A DNA stretch of 64,000 nucleotides from Actinomyces respiraculi (GCF_014595995.2 NZ_CP063989.1:1488001-1552000), one strand, 5' to 3'; positions 16,347 through 26,434 are shown, counted from the first letter of the stretch. Program-made: numbers and translations. Notes: generated by a model from the letters alone, not told the origin.

Positions 16347-17366
16347 GTGAGCAGCAGCGTGTCCCAGGTCCCGGCCGAGGAGCGGCAGGTCAACCTCCTG
16401 CTGGCCCTGCGCCACACCCGCGACGGGATGAGCGCCACCGACATCATCAGCCGGGTCAGCGGCTACGACCCCGACGGCGGCGATGGGGCGCGGCGCATGT
16501 TCGAGCGGGACAAGGAGGTCCTGCGCTCCATCGGCGTGCCCCTCGTCGTCGAGTCGGTGGCCGGCGAGCCCTGCTACCGAGTGGACGAGGACCACTACGT
16601 CCTGCCGCCCCTGCGGCTTCAGGCCGAGGACGTCGCCGTCCTGGAGCTGGCGGCCTCCGCCTGGCGCGACGGCACCCTGCCCCAGCCCGCCCGGCGCGCC
16701 CTGACCAAGCTGCTCGCCGTCGCCCCCGCCCGCACAGGTCAGGAGGTGGTGCCGGACCTGAGCATCGACCTGGCCGGCCAGGACGTGCCCACCGTGCTGC
16801 TCACCGCCATCGAGGAGCGCCGCCGGGTCTCCTTCGACTACCTCTCCGCCCGTACGGGCACCGTGCGCCACAGGATCGTCGAGCCGTACCGACTGCGCCT
16901 GAGTGAGGGCGCCTGGTACCTCGACGCCCGCGACACGCGGGTGGCCCCGCCCCCGGCTGCCGGGTCCAGCGGAGCTTCCGGCAGCTCCGGCAGCTCCGAC
17001 GACGGTCGGCGCGTCTTCCGCCTGGCACGCCTGCGCGGTGAGGTGAGCGTCGTGAGTGAGCCCGGCGCCTTCACCCCCGACCCGGAGCCCGGCACCGACC
17101 CCGAGGCGCACGCCGCCGCCGTGCTCGCCCTCGCCCCGGGGCGGGCCCACGCCCTGCGCCGACGCGGGCAGGAGCCCGCCGCCCAACCCCGGCGTCGGGC
17201 CCCCGAGGGCTGGGACGTCGTCGCCGTCGCCTACGAGGACCTCATGGTCATGGCGGGTGGCCTGGCCGCCCTTGCGGACGCCGTCGTCGTCCTTGAGCCC
17301 GAGGCCCTGCGTGAGGCCGTCCTCGACCACCTGCGCGGGGCCGCCGCGCTCGGCAAGGAGCAGTGA
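16347..17366 (+). CDS. pafB: PafB, WYL-domain transcriptional regulator
   Basis: PafB (339 residues) acts with PafC as the activator of the LexA-independent DNA-damage response in actinobacteria. It has an N-terminal winged helix (RQVNLLLALRHTRDGMSATDI), a WYL domain with the AWYLDARD motif near residue 190, and a C-terminal WCX-type extension. A glycine-serine-rich stretch (SSGASGSSGSS) interrupts the WYL region and looks like a flexible insertion. GTG 16347 was chosen since TAGTCT lies 6 nt upstream; an in-frame GTG lies two codons earlier. It overlaps pafC by one base (TGATG). Confidence 0.85.
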   Translation: MSSSVSQVPAEERQVNLLLALRHTRDGMSATDIISRVSGYDPDGGDGARRMFERDKEVLRSIGVPLVVESVAGEPCYRVDEDHYVLPPLRLQAEDVAVLELAASAWRDGTLPQPARRALTKLLAVAPARTGQEVVPDLSIDLAGQDVPTVLLTAIEERRRVSFDYLSARTGTVRHRIVEPYRLRLSEGAWYLDARDTRVAPPPAAGSSGASGSSGSSDDGRRVFRLARLRGEVSVVSEPGAFTPDPEPGTDPEAHAAAVLALAPGRAHALRRRGQEPAAQPRRRAPEGWDVVAVAYEDLMVMAGGLAALADAVVVLEPEALREAVLDHLRGAAALGKEQ

Positions 17367-18334
17367 TGGCACGACCCTCCTCCACCGACCGCCTCCTGCG
17401 CCTGCTCGCCCTGCCTGCCTGGGTGAGCGACCACCCCGGGGCGACGCTCGCGCAGGCCGCCGCCCAGTTCGGGGTCACCGAGGGCCAGTTGCGCCGCGAC
17501 GTCGAGACCCTGTGGGTCTCCGGACTGCCCGGTGGCACGCCGGACCTCCTCGTGGACTTCGACGCCGACCTGCTCGACGAGGGCCGACTGCGCCTGACCG
17601 CGCCGCTGGGACTCGACCGCCCCGTCACCCTCACCCGTGAGGAGGGCACCGCCCTCCTGCTGTCTCTGCGGGTCCTGGCCCGCCTCCTGTCCGCCGTCCC
17701 CGGTGCTACCGCACCGCTGCGCCGTGCGGAGCAGGTGCTGTCCGACCTGCTCGAGGCCCCTGTGCAGGCGGTGGGGGAGAGCGAGGACCCGGTGCTCGCC
17801 GCCGTCACCCGCGCCCTGGCCGAGGGCCGGCGCCTGCACCTGGTGTACGCCTCGGCCACCGACGAGCGCAGCGAGCGCGACGTCGACCCCTTCGAGATCG
17901 TCTCCGACGGCTCGCACCTGTCCCTGAGGGCCTGGTGCACGCACCGGCGCGCCGAGCGCACCTTCCGCCTCGACCGGATCCTTCAGGCCACGGTGACCGA
18001 GCAGGCGGCCGCGCCGCACCGGCGTCTGCGCGCCCAAGGCCTGGAGCGCCTGGCTGACCGTGAGGAGGCGCAAACGGCCGAGCTGCACCTGGCGCCGGCC
18101 GGCCGCTGGCTCGTGGAGCAGGCCGGCTGCGAGCGGGTCGAGGAGCATCCGGACGGCACGCTCACCGCCACCGTGCGTGGGCGCAGCCGGGACTGGCTCG
18201 TGGGCCTCGTGCTCAGTGCTGGACGTCACGTCCTGGATGTCAGTCCGCCCGAGCTGCGCGAGGAGGCCGCGGCCCGTGCCCGAGCCGCCCTGGCCCTCGC
18301 GCAGGGTGACAGGCAGGGCGACAGCACATCCTGA
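17366..18334 (+). CDS. pafC: PafC, WYL-domain transcriptional regulator
   Basis: PafC (322 residues) is the partner of PafB: an N-terminal winged helix (TLAQAAAQFGVTEGQLRRDVETL), a WYL domain (SDGSHLSLRAWCTHRRAERT, where AWC replaces WYL) and a C-terminal WCX domain. The start ATG overlaps the pafB stop, so translation is coupled. In mycobacteria PafBC binds single-stranded DNA and switches on repair genes. tatA and tatC follow on the same strand, the conserved actinobacterial order. Confidence 0.85.
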   Translation: MARPSSTDRLLRLLALPAWVSDHPGATLAQAAAQFGVTEGQLRRDVETLWVSGLPGGTPDLLVDFDADLLDEGRLRLTAPLGLDRPVTLTREEGTALLLSLRVLARLLSAVPGATAPLRRAEQVLSDLLEAPVQAVGESEDPVLAAVTRALAEGRRLHLVYASATDERSERDVDPFEIVSDGSHLSLRAWCTHRRAERTFRLDRILQATVTEQAAAPHRRLRAQGLERLADREEAQTAELHLAPAGRWLVEQAGCERVEEHPDGTLTATVRGRSRDWLVGLVLSAGRHVLDVSPPELREEAAARARAALALAQGDRQGDSTS

Positions 18335-18509
18335 GAGCCTTGTCCTGAGGGCCTGTCCTGGGCGCAGCGGGCTCCGTCCGTCCCGCCACAGGCAGTCTCA
18401 CGCGCCTACGCCCAGGGTGGAACACGCGATGGGTGCGCGGGAGCCCTCATGACGTGCCGTTAGACTCTCATGTGTCTCACCGGGCCGAAACCCACATTGG
18501 AGTAGTGCT

Positions 18510-18788
18510 GTGAAGTTCTCACCCACCCACATCGTTGTCCTCCTCGTCCTCGTCCTGCTCATCTTCGGGGCCGGCAAGCTCCCGGAGATCGCCGGCTCCA
18601 TCGGCAAGTCGATGAAGGTCTTCAAGAAGGAGGTCAAGGAGCTGCGCGAGGACGACGGCGCCTCCGCGACCCCCGTCGAGCCGGCCCAGATCCAGCAGCC
18701 GCAGCAGGGCACCTACTACACGCAGCCGACCCAGATGGGTCAGACCGCCCCGCAGCAGCACACGGACGGCACCACCCCGCAGGCCTGA
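18510..18788 (+). CDS. tatA: Sec-independent translocase subunit TatA
   Basis: A 92-residue TatA: a short N-terminus, one membrane helix (HIVVLLVLVLLIFGAGKLPE), the FGAGKLPE hinge, an amphipathic helix (SIGKSMKVFKKEVKELRED) and a glutamine-rich acidic tail. It forms the pore that moves folded twin-arginine proteins across the membrane. The start is GTG after GGAGTAG. tatC follows 96 nt later; tatB is not in the window, so it is encoded elsewhere or absent. Confidence 0.93.
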   Translation: MKFSPTHIVVLLVLVLLIFGAGKLPEIAGSIGKSMKVFKKEVKELREDDGASATPVEPAQIQQPQQGTYYTQPTQMGQTAPQQHTDGTTPQA

Positions 18789-18884
18789 GCCCCGGTGAGT
18801 GTGATGCCGGGGCGGTGCCGTCACTGCTGACGTCATCGCCCCCGCACTCGCGCACCACCACGTGAACTCGGACAGGAGCAGGTC

Positions 18885-19790
18885 ATGGCCAAGGAGCCGA
18901 AGGAGCCTCAGAAGCCGAAGGTCAGGCCGACCAGGCGCAAGGACAACCCTGAGGCGATCATGTCCATCGGGGACCACCTGCGCGAGGCACGCAACCGCCT
19001 GGTCATCTCAGCGGCGGGCGTGCTCGTCATGGCGGTCGTCGGCTACATGGTCTATGACCCGGTCTTCTCCCTCATCACCCGGCCCATTGAGGTCGCCAAC
19101 GCCAACGGCGCCAACATTTCGATGAACTTCGACACCGTCCTGTCCTCCTTCGACATGCGACTCAAGGTGTCGATCTGGCTCGGCGTCCTGTTCTCCTCGC
19201 CCCTGTGGATGTACGAGTTCTGGGCCTACGTCGGCCCCGGCATGACCCGCAAGGAGAAGCTGTACACCTGGGCCTATGGCCTCGTCGGCCTCGTCCTGTT
19301 CGCCTCGGGTGTTGGCCTGGGCGTGTGGATTCTGCCCCACGCGGTGTCCATCCTCACCAGCTTCATCCCCAAGTCCGGCACCGGCTTCATCCAGGCCACG
19401 CTCTACCTCAGTTTCGTCATGAGGCTGCTGCTCGTCTTCGGTGCCGCCTTCCTGCTGCCCGAGCTGCTCGTGGCTCTCAACCGCCTCGGTCTGCTCAAGG
19501 GCACGACGATGCTCAAGGGCTGGCGCTGGGCAGTTCTGGCGATCTTCACCTTCATGGCCTTCGCCAACCCCCTGCCGGACCCCTGGTCGATGATCCTCAT
19601 GGCACTGCCGATCACCGGCCTGTACTTCCTCGCCTGCTTCATGTCGATCAGCCATGACAAGCGGGTGGCCCGGCGCCGCGCCAAGGAGGACGCCGAGCTC
19701 GACGCCGCCCTCGCGGACAAGCCCACCACCCCGGCCCTGCCCGACTCCGAGAGCACTGCCCAGCTTCCGGCCGGCACGAGCGAGTCCTGA
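18885..19790 (+). CDS. tatC: Sec-independent translocase subunit TatC
   Basis: A 301-residue TatC with six membrane helices. It has the N-terminal signature SIGDHLREARNRLV, the conserved periplasmic/cytoplasmic segment WAYVGPGMTRKEK and the LLPELLVALNRLGLL region. It recognises twin-arginine signal peptides and recruits TatA. A 30-residue basic N-terminal extension and a roughly 50-residue charged C-terminal tail are usual in this group. AGGAGCAGGTC precedes the ATG. The order pafB-pafC-tatA-tatC is the same as in mycobacteria. Confidence 0.95.
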   Translation: MAKEPKEPQKPKVRPTRRKDNPEAIMSIGDHLREARNRLVISAAGVLVMAVVGYMVYDPVFSLITRPIEVANANGANISMNFDTVLSSFDMRLKVSIWLGVLFSSPLWMYEFWAYVGPGMTRKEKLYTWAYGLVGLVLFASGVGLGVWILPHAVSILTSFIPKSGTGFIQATLYLSFVMRLLLVFGAAFLLPELLVALNRLGLLKGTTMLKGWRWAVLAIFTFMAFANPLPDPWSMILMALPITGLYFLACFMSISHDKRVARRRAKEDAELDAALADKPTTPALPDSESTAQLPAGTSES

Positions 19791-19853
19791 CCCGGCGCCA
19801 CCACCCCACCCGAGCCCCACGGGTCCGTCCTCCCTACCCGGCTAAGAGACCTC

Positions 19854-20816
19854 ATGCGCATCGCCCTCGCCTCCAACCCGTGCGCCGGGCACGGCCGCCA
19901 CACCGACGCGGCCGAGCTGGCACGCGTCGGGCTCGTGCGCCGTGGCCACGACGTCCTCGTCGTCACCGCCGACTCCTACAACGCCACCCGCGAGGCCGCC
20001 ACCGCCCTGCTCGAGCACCACGAGCTTGACGCCCTCGTCGTCGTCGGCGGGGACGGCATGGTCCACCTGGGACTCGACGTCGTCGCCCTCACAGACATTC
20101 CCCTGGGTATCGTCGCCGTCGGCACCGGCAACGACGTCGCCCGCTACTACGGCCTGCCCGCCAGGGACGTCGACGCCTCCCTCGACGTCATCGACGCCGC
20201 CCTGCGCGACCGCCACGTGGTCAACGCCGACGCCATCCACGTCACCCGCCCTGACGGAACTCCCGTCGCCCCCGAGCACGAGTGGTGCATGTCCACCGTC
20301 AGCACCGGCGTCGAGGCCGCCGTCAACGCCCGCGCCAATGCCCTCGTATGGCCGCACGGGGAGGCCCGCTACACCGTCGCCGTCTTCGGCGAGCTCGCCC
20401 GCCTGCGCCCCTACGGCTACCGAGTGAGGACGGACTCGGGCACCTGGGAGGGCGGCGCCCTCATCCTCACCGCCGCCAACACCCGCTACTTCGGCGGAGG
20501 CATGGACCTGGTGCCAGATGCCAGCACCACCGACGGCCTGCTTGAGGTCGTGCGCCTGGACCCCATGTCGCGCCCCGGCCTGCTCAGGCTCCTGTCGAAG
20601 GTCTTCACCGGCGCTCACATCGGCCACCCGGCAGTCCACATCGAGCGCACCCGCGCCGTCGTCATCGAGGCCCTGGAGCGTGAGGGGCTGAGTCTGCCCC
20701 CACACCCCATGGCGGACGGAGAGCCCCTGACCACACTGCCCCTGCGCGTTGAGGCCGTGCCCTCGGCCGTGCGCGTGCTCGTGCCGGCACCGGCCGCCCA
20801 GGACGCCGACGCCTGA
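19854..20816 (+). CDS. Diacylglycerol/lipid kinase family protein
   Basis: A 320-residue member of the DAGK catalytic fold (YegS/DgkB type): N-terminal NPCAGHGR, the nucleotide loop VVVGGDGMVHLGLD and GIVAVGTGNDVARYYGLP, then the beta-rich C-terminal domain with YFGGGMDLVPDASTTDGLLEVV. These enzymes phosphorylate diacylglycerol or related lipids at the inner membrane face. The exact substrate cannot be read from sequence. It sits between tatC (63 nt upstream) and helY (30 nt downstream) and shares their strand. Confidence 0.88.
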   Translation: MRIALASNPCAGHGRHTDAAELARVGLVRRGHDVLVVTADSYNATREAATALLEHHELDALVVVGGDGMVHLGLDVVALTDIPLGIVAVGTGNDVARYYGLPARDVDASLDVIDAALRDRHVVNADAIHVTRPDGTPVAPEHEWCMSTVSTGVEAAVNARANALVWPHGEARYTVAVFGELARLRPYGYRVRTDSGTWEGGALILTAANTRYFGGGMDLVPDASTTDGLLEVVRLDPMSRPGLLRLLSKVFTGAHIGHPAVHIERTRAVVIEALEREGLSLPPHPMADGEPLTTLPLRVEAVPSAVRVLVPAPAAQDADA

Positions 20817-20846
20817 CGGCGGGCGAGCCCACGTAGGGTGGGAGGC

Positions 20847-23762
20847 ATGACACCCTCAGCCTCCGAGCGCTACGCCGCCGCGCGCCGCCGCCAGGCCGCC
20901 GCGCGCACGGAGCTCGCCCGCTTCGCCGCCGGGTACGACTTCCCCCTGGACGACTTCCAGGTCCAGGGCTGCGAGGCCCTGGAACGCGGCGAGGGCGTCC
21001 TCGTCGCCGCCCCGACCGGTGCCGGCAAGACCGTCGTCGGAGAGTTCGCCGTCCACCTCGGGCTGGCCAAGGGACTCAAGACCTTCTACACCACGCCCAT
21101 CAAGGCCCTGTCCAACCAGAAGTACCTCAACCTCGCCGAGCGCTACGGTCGGGAGAAGGTCGGCCTGCTCACCGGCGACACCTCGATCAACCCCCACGCG
21201 GACGTCATCGTCATGACCACTGAGGTCCTGCGCAACATGCTGTACTCGGGCTCGCGGGACCTGGGCCGCCTCGGCTTCGTCGTCATGGACGAGGTGCACT
21301 ACCTCGCGGACCGCTTCCGCGGCCCCGTGTGGGAGGAGGTCATCATCCACCTGGCCCCGCAGGTCCAGGTGGTCTCCCTGTCCGCGACCGTCTCCAACGC
21401 TGAGGAGCTCGGCGACTGGCTCGGGCACGTGCGCGGCACCACCGCCGTCGTCGTCTCCGAGCAGCGGCCGGTGCCACTGACCCAGCACATGATGGTGGGA
21501 CGGCGACTGCTGGACCTCTACACGGTCCCGGACAGCACCGTGGGCACCCCCGGCGAGGCGGACGGCGCGGCCTCCGTACTGCCCCCGCTCAACCCCGAGC
21601 TGCTTACGGCCGTGCGCAGCGCCCGTCGCGCCGCGGCCGGGGGCACGGGCGCCTCCACACACGCACGTCGGTACCAACAGCCGTGGCGGCGGGGTAGTGC
21701 GGTCGGCGGTCGAGCCCCGCGCCGGAGCGAGAGCGGCGCCCGCATCGCACGCCTGCGCCCTCCCTCGCGCCTGAGCGTCATCGACGCCCTCGAGGCCGCC
21801 CACCTCCTGCCCGCCATCATCTTCATCTTCTCGCGCACCGGCTGCGAGCAGGCCGTCTCCCAGGTGGTTGCCGGGGGAGTAGACCTCACCACCGAGGCCG
21901 AGGCCCGGCGCATCCGCGAGGTGATCGAACGGCGCACCGCCGAGGTACCCGTGGCGGACCTGACGGTGGTGGGCTTCCATGCCTGGGCGCACGCCCTCGA
22001 GCGCGGCGTCGCCGCCCACCACGCAGGCCTGCTGCCGGTGTTCAAGGAGACCGTCGAGGAGCTGTTCAGCGCGGGCCTTGTCAAGGTCGTCTACGCCACC
22101 GAGACCCTCGCCCTGGGCATCAACATGCCCGCGCGCACCGTGGTCCTGGAGTCCCTGCGCAAGTGGAACGGTTCCGCGCACGTGACCCTCACGCCGGGGG
22201 AGTACACCCAGCTCACCGGCCGCGCAGGCCGTCGCGGCATCGACGTCGAGGGCCACGCCGTCGTCCTGGCCGCCGACGACGTCGAGCCCGCACTCGTGTC
22301 CTCCCTCGCCTCCCGGCGCACCTACCCACTCGTCTCCGCCTTCCGGCCCACCTACAACATGGCCGTCAACCTCCTGGGGCGCTCAACGCGCCAGCGTGCC
22401 CGCGAGGTGCTGGAGTCCTCCTTCGCGCAGTTCCAGGCGGACCGCGGGGTGGTTGAGCTCGCCGCCCAGGCCCGGCGCCGACGCCACTCGGTCGCCGGCC
22501 TGGAGGAGCAGATGGCCTGCCACCTGGGGGACTTCCGCGAGTACGCGCTGCTGCGCCAACGCATCGCCGACGCCGAGGCGGACCTGTCCCGGCAGAACCG
22601 CGCTTCACGCCGCACCGACACCAGCCGCGAGATGTCGAGCCTGCGCAGGGGAGACGTCGTCGTCTTCCGCACGGGGCGCCGCTCGCGCCACGGTGTCGTG
22701 CTGGAGGTCGGTGAGGACCGCACCGCCACCCCGGCCCTGACCGTCCTGGGGGAGGACTCGCGCGTGCTCACCCTCAGCCCGGACACGGTGCCCGACGGCG
22801 TGGTGCGCGTCGGCTCGTTGCGCGTGAGCGAGACCGTGGACGTGCGCAGGCCGCGCGAGCGCGACCGCCTGGTGGGCAGGCTGGTGGAGGCGCTGCGCTC
22901 GGGCGGCCTGGAGCAGGAGGAGCGCCGACGCCGTCGGACCCGCGGCGGCGGGGGCAGTGATGGTACGGGCGGTGCCCAGGAGAGGATCGAGGCGCTGCGC
23001 CACGAGATGCGCGCCCACCCCTGCCACGCCTGCCCCGACCGCGAGGAGCACGCCCGGGTGGGACGCACCTGGTCCAAGGCCCTGGCGGAGGCGGACCGGC
23101 TCCAGGCCCGGATCGAGTCACGCACCGGAACCGTCGCCCGGGTCTTCGACGCCGTCTGCCAGGTCCTGCTCGAGCTGGGCTACCTCGAGCCCGTTGACCG
23201 CGGACACCCCGAGCGCGAGCTGCGCGTGAGCGCCGCCGGGCGCCTGCTCGCGCGCGTCTACGCCGAACGTGACCTGCTTGTCGCCGAGTGCCTGCGCCAG
23301 GGCGTGTGGGACGGGCTGGACTCCGCCGAGCTTGCTGCCGCCCTGTCCGCCTGCGTGTACGAGCCGCGCGCCACCGCCCAGGGCATGTGGCTGCCGGTGG
23401 CACCGGGCACGGCCCTCGGCGCGGCGCTGCGTGCCGAGGCGCGGGTCTCGCGGCGCCTGAACGACCTGGAGTCCCTTATGCGCCTGCCGGCCTCCTCCGG
23501 CGCCGAGCCCGCCCTGGCCGGGGCCGTCGCGGCCTGGGCCCAGGGGGCGGGTCTGGCCCACGTGCTGGAGGACTCTGAGCTGACGGCGGGCGACTTCGTC
23601 CGCTGGGTCAAGCAGCTGCTCGACCTGCTCGGCCAGGTCGCGAGCCTGCCGCCTGACGCTGAGGACCCGGAGCTGTCCGCCCGCGTCGCGGGCCTGGCGG
23701 TCCTGTCCGCCGAGGCGAGCCTGGACATCAGCCGCGGCGTCGTCGCCTGGTCCTCGGTCTGA
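20847..23762 (+). CDS. helY: DEAD/DEAH-box RNA helicase, HelY/Ski2-like
   Basis: A 971-residue Ski2/Mtr4-type superfamily 2 helicase. Motif I is APTGAGKTVVGE (residues ~55-66), followed by TPIKALSNQKY, motif II DEVHYL (about 148), SLSATVSN, and motif VI LTGRAGRRGID. The C-terminal half is the rRNA-processing/arch-like region with DSH domain. A basic arginine-rich insertion of about 60 residues (near 260-310) precedes HLLPAIIFIFSRTGCE. The role is inferred as RNA remodelling or decay. ATG 20847 has TAGGGT 7 nt before it, consistent with a leaderless mRNA. Confidence 0.9.
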   Translation: MTPSASERYAAARRRQAAARTELARFAAGYDFPLDDFQVQGCEALERGEGVLVAAPTGAGKTVVGEFAVHLGLAKGLKTFYTTPIKALSNQKYLNLAERYGREKVGLLTGDTSINPHADVIVMTTEVLRNMLYSGSRDLGRLGFVVMDEVHYLADRFRGPVWEEVIIHLAPQVQVVSLSATVSNAEELGDWLGHVRGTTAVVVSEQRPVPLTQHMMVGRRLLDLYTVPDSTVGTPGEADGAASVLPPLNPELLTAVRSARRAAAGGTGASTHARRYQQPWRRGSAVGGRAPRRSESGARIARLRPPSRLSVIDALEAAHLLPAIIFIFSRTGCEQAVSQVVAGGVDLTTEAEARRIREVIERRTAEVPVADLTVVGFHAWAHALERGVAAHHAGLLPVFKETVEELFSAGLVKVVYATETLALGINMPARTVVLESLRKWNGSAHVTLTPGEYTQLTGRAGRRGIDVEGHAVVLAADDVEPALVSSLASRRTYPLVSAFRPTYNMAVNLLGRSTRQRAREVLESSFAQFQADRGVVELAAQARRRRHSVAGLEEQMACHLGDFREYALLRQRIADAEADLSRQNRASRRTDTSREMSSLRRGDVVVFRTGRRSRHGVVLEVGEDRTATPALTVLGEDSRVLTLSPDTVPDGVVRVGSLRVSETVDVRRPRERDRLVGRLVEALRSGGLEQEERRRRRTRGGGGSDGTGGAQERIEALRHEMRAHPCHACPDREEHARVGRTWSKALAEADRLQARIESRTGTVARVFDAVCQVLLELGYLEPVDRGHPERELRVSAAGRLLARVYAERDLLVAECLRQGVWDGLDSAELAAALSACVYEPRATAQGMWLPVAPGTALGAALRAEARVSRRLNDLESLMRLPASSGAEPALAGAVAAWAQGAGLAHVLEDSELTAGDFVRWVKQLLDLLGQVASLPPDAEDPELSARVAGLAVLSAEASLDISRGVVAWSSV

Positions 23763-23848
23763 TCCGCCCGCCGCCGGACGGTAGGCTCCGGGACGCCCGC
23801 TGTGTGTGAGCACGGGCGCCCGCCCCCACCGTGAGGAGCACCCTTCCC

Positions 23849-24763
23849 GTGTCCGGATTCTTCGCCCTGCTGGACGACATCGCCACGCTCGCCAAGCTCA
23901 CCCTGGCCACCGTCGACGACACCGCGGCCATGGCCGTCAAGACCTCCGCGAAGGTCTCCGCCGCCGCGGTCGACGACGTCGCCGCCACGCCGCAGTACGT
24001 CACCGGCATCACCCCGGACCGGGAGATCCCCATCATTCGGCGCATCGCCCTGGGGTCGCTGCGCAACAAGCTCCTCATCATCCTGCCGCTCGCCCTGGCC
24101 CTGAGCTGGATCGCGCCCACGCTGCTGCCGGTGGCGCTCGTCATCGGCGGCACGTACCTGTGCTTCGAAGGCGGGCAGAAGGTCCTTGAGACCATCGCCC
24201 ACCGGCTCGGGCACGCCCACCACGGCGCCGAGAGCAGCGGGCCTGTCGATGAGGACACGATCGTCCGGCGTGCCACGACGACGGACGTCATCCTGTCCAC
24301 CGAGATCATGCTGCTCGCGCTGGCCGAGGTGCAGGGGGAGTCATCGGGGCGTCGGGTCGTCGTGCTCATCCTCATCGCCCTGCTCATCACCTTCGCCGTC
24401 TACGGGCTGGTTGCCGCTCTCATCAAGCTCGACGACCTGGGCCTGCGTCTGGCCTCCGGGGCGCGCACCGAGCACTCCCGCCGGGCCGGCCGCGCCGTCG
24501 TGCGCCTGGCTCCGGGCCTGTTCAGCGCCATCGGGGTGCTCGGCACGGTGGCCATGCTGTGGGTGGGCGGGCAGATCCTTGCCCACAACCTCGCCGCGCT
24601 CGGGGTGGCGGGCCCGCACCACCTCATGGAGCACGTGGGGCAGCTGGTGCACGTGGGTGTCGTCTCCTGGGTGCTGACGACGGCGGCCGCCTGCGTCTTC
24701 GGGGCGCTCGTGGGTATCGTCCTGGCCCTGCTGGTCACGGCAGTCACGAGGCTGGCGCGCTGA
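23849..24763 (+). CDS. DUF808 family membrane protein (YedI-like)
   Basis: A 304-residue membrane protein of the DUF808 family. The signature N-terminus SGFFALLDDIATLAK and the segment TYLCFEGGQKVLETI are clear. About five membrane helices fill the rest. Function is unknown in every species. GTG 23849 was chosen because GAGGAG lies 10 nt upstream. A TAGGCT box near 23782 could be its promoter. lnt begins 1 nt after the stop, so the genes are probably co-transcribed. Confidence 0.85.
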   Translation: MSGFFALLDDIATLAKLTLATVDDTAAMAVKTSAKVSAAAVDDVAATPQYVTGITPDREIPIIRRIALGSLRNKLLIILPLALALSWIAPTLLPVALVIGGTYLCFEGGQKVLETIAHRLGHAHHGAESSGPVDEDTIVRRATTTDVILSTEIMLLALAEVQGESSGRRVVVLILIALLITFAVYGLVAALIKLDDLGLRLASGARTEHSRRAGRAVVRLAPGLFSAIGVLGTVAMLWVGGQILAHNLAALGVAGPHHLMEHVGQLVHVGVVSWVLTTAAACVFGALVGIVLALLVTAVTRLAR

Positions 24764-24764
24764 G

Positions 24765-26417
24765 GTGGCGGGCAGAAGGGATGTGCCGAAGAAGGGCGTG
24801 CGCAGCCGGGACGTGCGTCGGCGGCCCGGCTCGGCGGCCCGGGGTGGGAGCACCCGCCGGTCCTCACGCGCGCGCCTGCGCCGCCTGGCCGGCGGCCTCG
24901 TGGCGGGCCTGCTGCTGTGGGCCGCCTTCCCGCCGCACGACCTGTGGTTCCTCGCCCCTGTGGCGCTCGCCCTGCTCGCCCTGACCACGCGTGGCCGGGG
25001 CGCCGTCGAGGCCGCGACCACGAGCCTGCTCTTCGGCGTCGGCTTCTTCGCCCCGCTGCTGCACTTCACCCACGTCTCGATGGGCACCCCCATCGGCTGG
25101 GTGGCACTGACCGTCGTCGAGAGCCTCTACCTCGCCGCCTTCGGCGCCGCCTGGGCATGTGTCTCGCGCAGCCAGATGCTGCAGCGGTGGGCACTGGCCG
25201 GGCGTGCGGCCTCCTTCGCAGTGCTGTGGTGCGGGGTTGAGGAGCTGCGCTCGAGCTGGCCCTGGGGAGGCTTCCCCTTCGGTCGGCTCGCCTTCGCCAT
25301 GGCGGACTCACCCTCGCTGCCACTGGCAGCCTACGGCGGGTCGGTGGGCCTTAGCCTGCTCGTCGCCCTGACCGCGGGCTGCCTGGCCGAGGCGGTGGAC
25401 GGGCTGCGTGAGCGCCGCCTCCTGGGGGCGCTAGCCGCCGGCGCCGTGACAGGCGTGCTGGTCCTGGCACCGCTGGCCCTGCCACTGGCCTCAGCGACGC
25501 AGGACGGCACGGTCCGTGTCGCCGCCGTCCAGGGGTCGGTGGCTCACGACGAGGAGGCCTTCGCCCGTGCCCTGGAGGTGACGGACAACCATGCGCGGGC
25601 GACCCTGGACCTGGCGGAGGAGTTGGGGGAGGGGAGTGTCGACCTCGTGGTGTGGCCGGAGAACGCCGCCGACCGCGACCCGAGGGAGTACTCGGCCAGC
25701 GCTGTCCTCGTTGAGGGCGCGGCCCAGGGCATAGGGGCCCCGGTGCTCGTCGGTGCCGTCCCGTATGCGGATGGCGTACGCTACAACGACGTCGTCGTGT
25801 GGACTCCCGGCCAGGGGGCGGGCGACTACTACCGCAAGCACCGTCCTGTGCCCTTCGGCGAGTTCATCCCGCTGCGCTCCTTCATCCGCTCGGTCACCGC
25901 TCAGGCCGACCGCATCGGCACGGACATGGTGGCCGGCACGGGCCCCCACACGCTGACCGTGCGGGCCGCGACCCAGGAGCGTGACGTCGTCCTGGCCCTG
26001 GGGATCTGCTTCGAGGTCGCCTACGACGACGTGCTGCGCACCGGCGTGCTCGAGGGCGGCAGCATCATCGTCATCCCCACCAACAACGCCTCCTTCGTCG
26101 GCTCCTCCGAGTCCGCGCAGCAGCTCGCCCAGGGGCGGGTGCAGGCGGTCATCCACGGGCGCAGCGTCGTGCAGGTCTCGACGGTCGGCATCACCGCTGT
26201 CATCAGCCCCCGCGGGACGGTCGTCCAGCGTCTCGACGACGGCGTCCAGGGAGCGCTCGTGGCCGACGTGGGGCTGCGTCACTCCATCACCGTGGCTGAC
26301 CGGCTCGGTGCCTGGCCCGCCACGGTGATCATGGTGGGGGCGGGGTTGCTGGCCGCCGCAGGTATCGTGTCCCACGCACGTGCACAGGTCCGGCGTCGAC
26401 GCCGGTCCGGCCGCTGA
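24765..26417 (+). CDS. lnt: Apolipoprotein N-acyltransferase
   Basis: Lnt adds the third acyl chain to the N-terminal cysteine of lipoproteins. The 550 residues comprise a basic N-terminus, about seven membrane helices and an extracytoplasmic nitrilase domain. The catalytic triad is visible: E in VVWPENAAD (about 298), K in YYRKHRPVPFGEF (about 355) and C in LALGICFEVAYDD (about 413). The next gene is ppm1; the two are fused or adjacent in mycobacteria, where they interact. The riboflavin-binding lipoprotein in this window is a likely client. The exact start codon is uncertain; a GTG six codons later is possible. Confidence 0.92.
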   Translation: MAGRRDVPKKGVRSRDVRRRPGSAARGGSTRRSSRARLRRLAGGLVAGLLLWAAFPPHDLWFLAPVALALLALTTRGRGAVEAATTSLLFGVGFFAPLLHFTHVSMGTPIGWVALTVVESLYLAAFGAAWACVSRSQMLQRWALAGRAASFAVLWCGVEELRSSWPWGGFPFGRLAFAMADSPSLPLAAYGGSVGLSLLVALTAGCLAEAVDGLRERRLLGALAAGAVTGVLVLAPLALPLASATQDGTVRVAAVQGSVAHDEEAFARALEVTDNHARATLDLAEELGEGSVDLVVWPENAADRDPREYSASAVLVEGAAQGIGAPVLVGAVPYADGVRYNDVVVWTPGQGAGDYYRKHRPVPFGEFIPLRSFIRSVTAQADRIGTDMVAGTGPHTLTVRAATQERDVVLALGICFEVAYDDVLRTGVLEGGSIIVIPTNNASFVGSSESAQQLAQGRVQAVIHGRSVVQVSTVGITAVISPRGTVVQRLDDGVQGALVADVGLRHSITVADRLGAWPATVIMVGAGLLAAAGIVSHARAQVRRRRRSGR

Positions 26418-26434
26418 CGCAGGAGGAGAGTGCT

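Noticed and set aside
24341..25093. Minus-strand frame opposite DUF808 and lnt
   Set aside because: Low-complexity composition, no family motifs, and fully overlapped by two well-supported genes.
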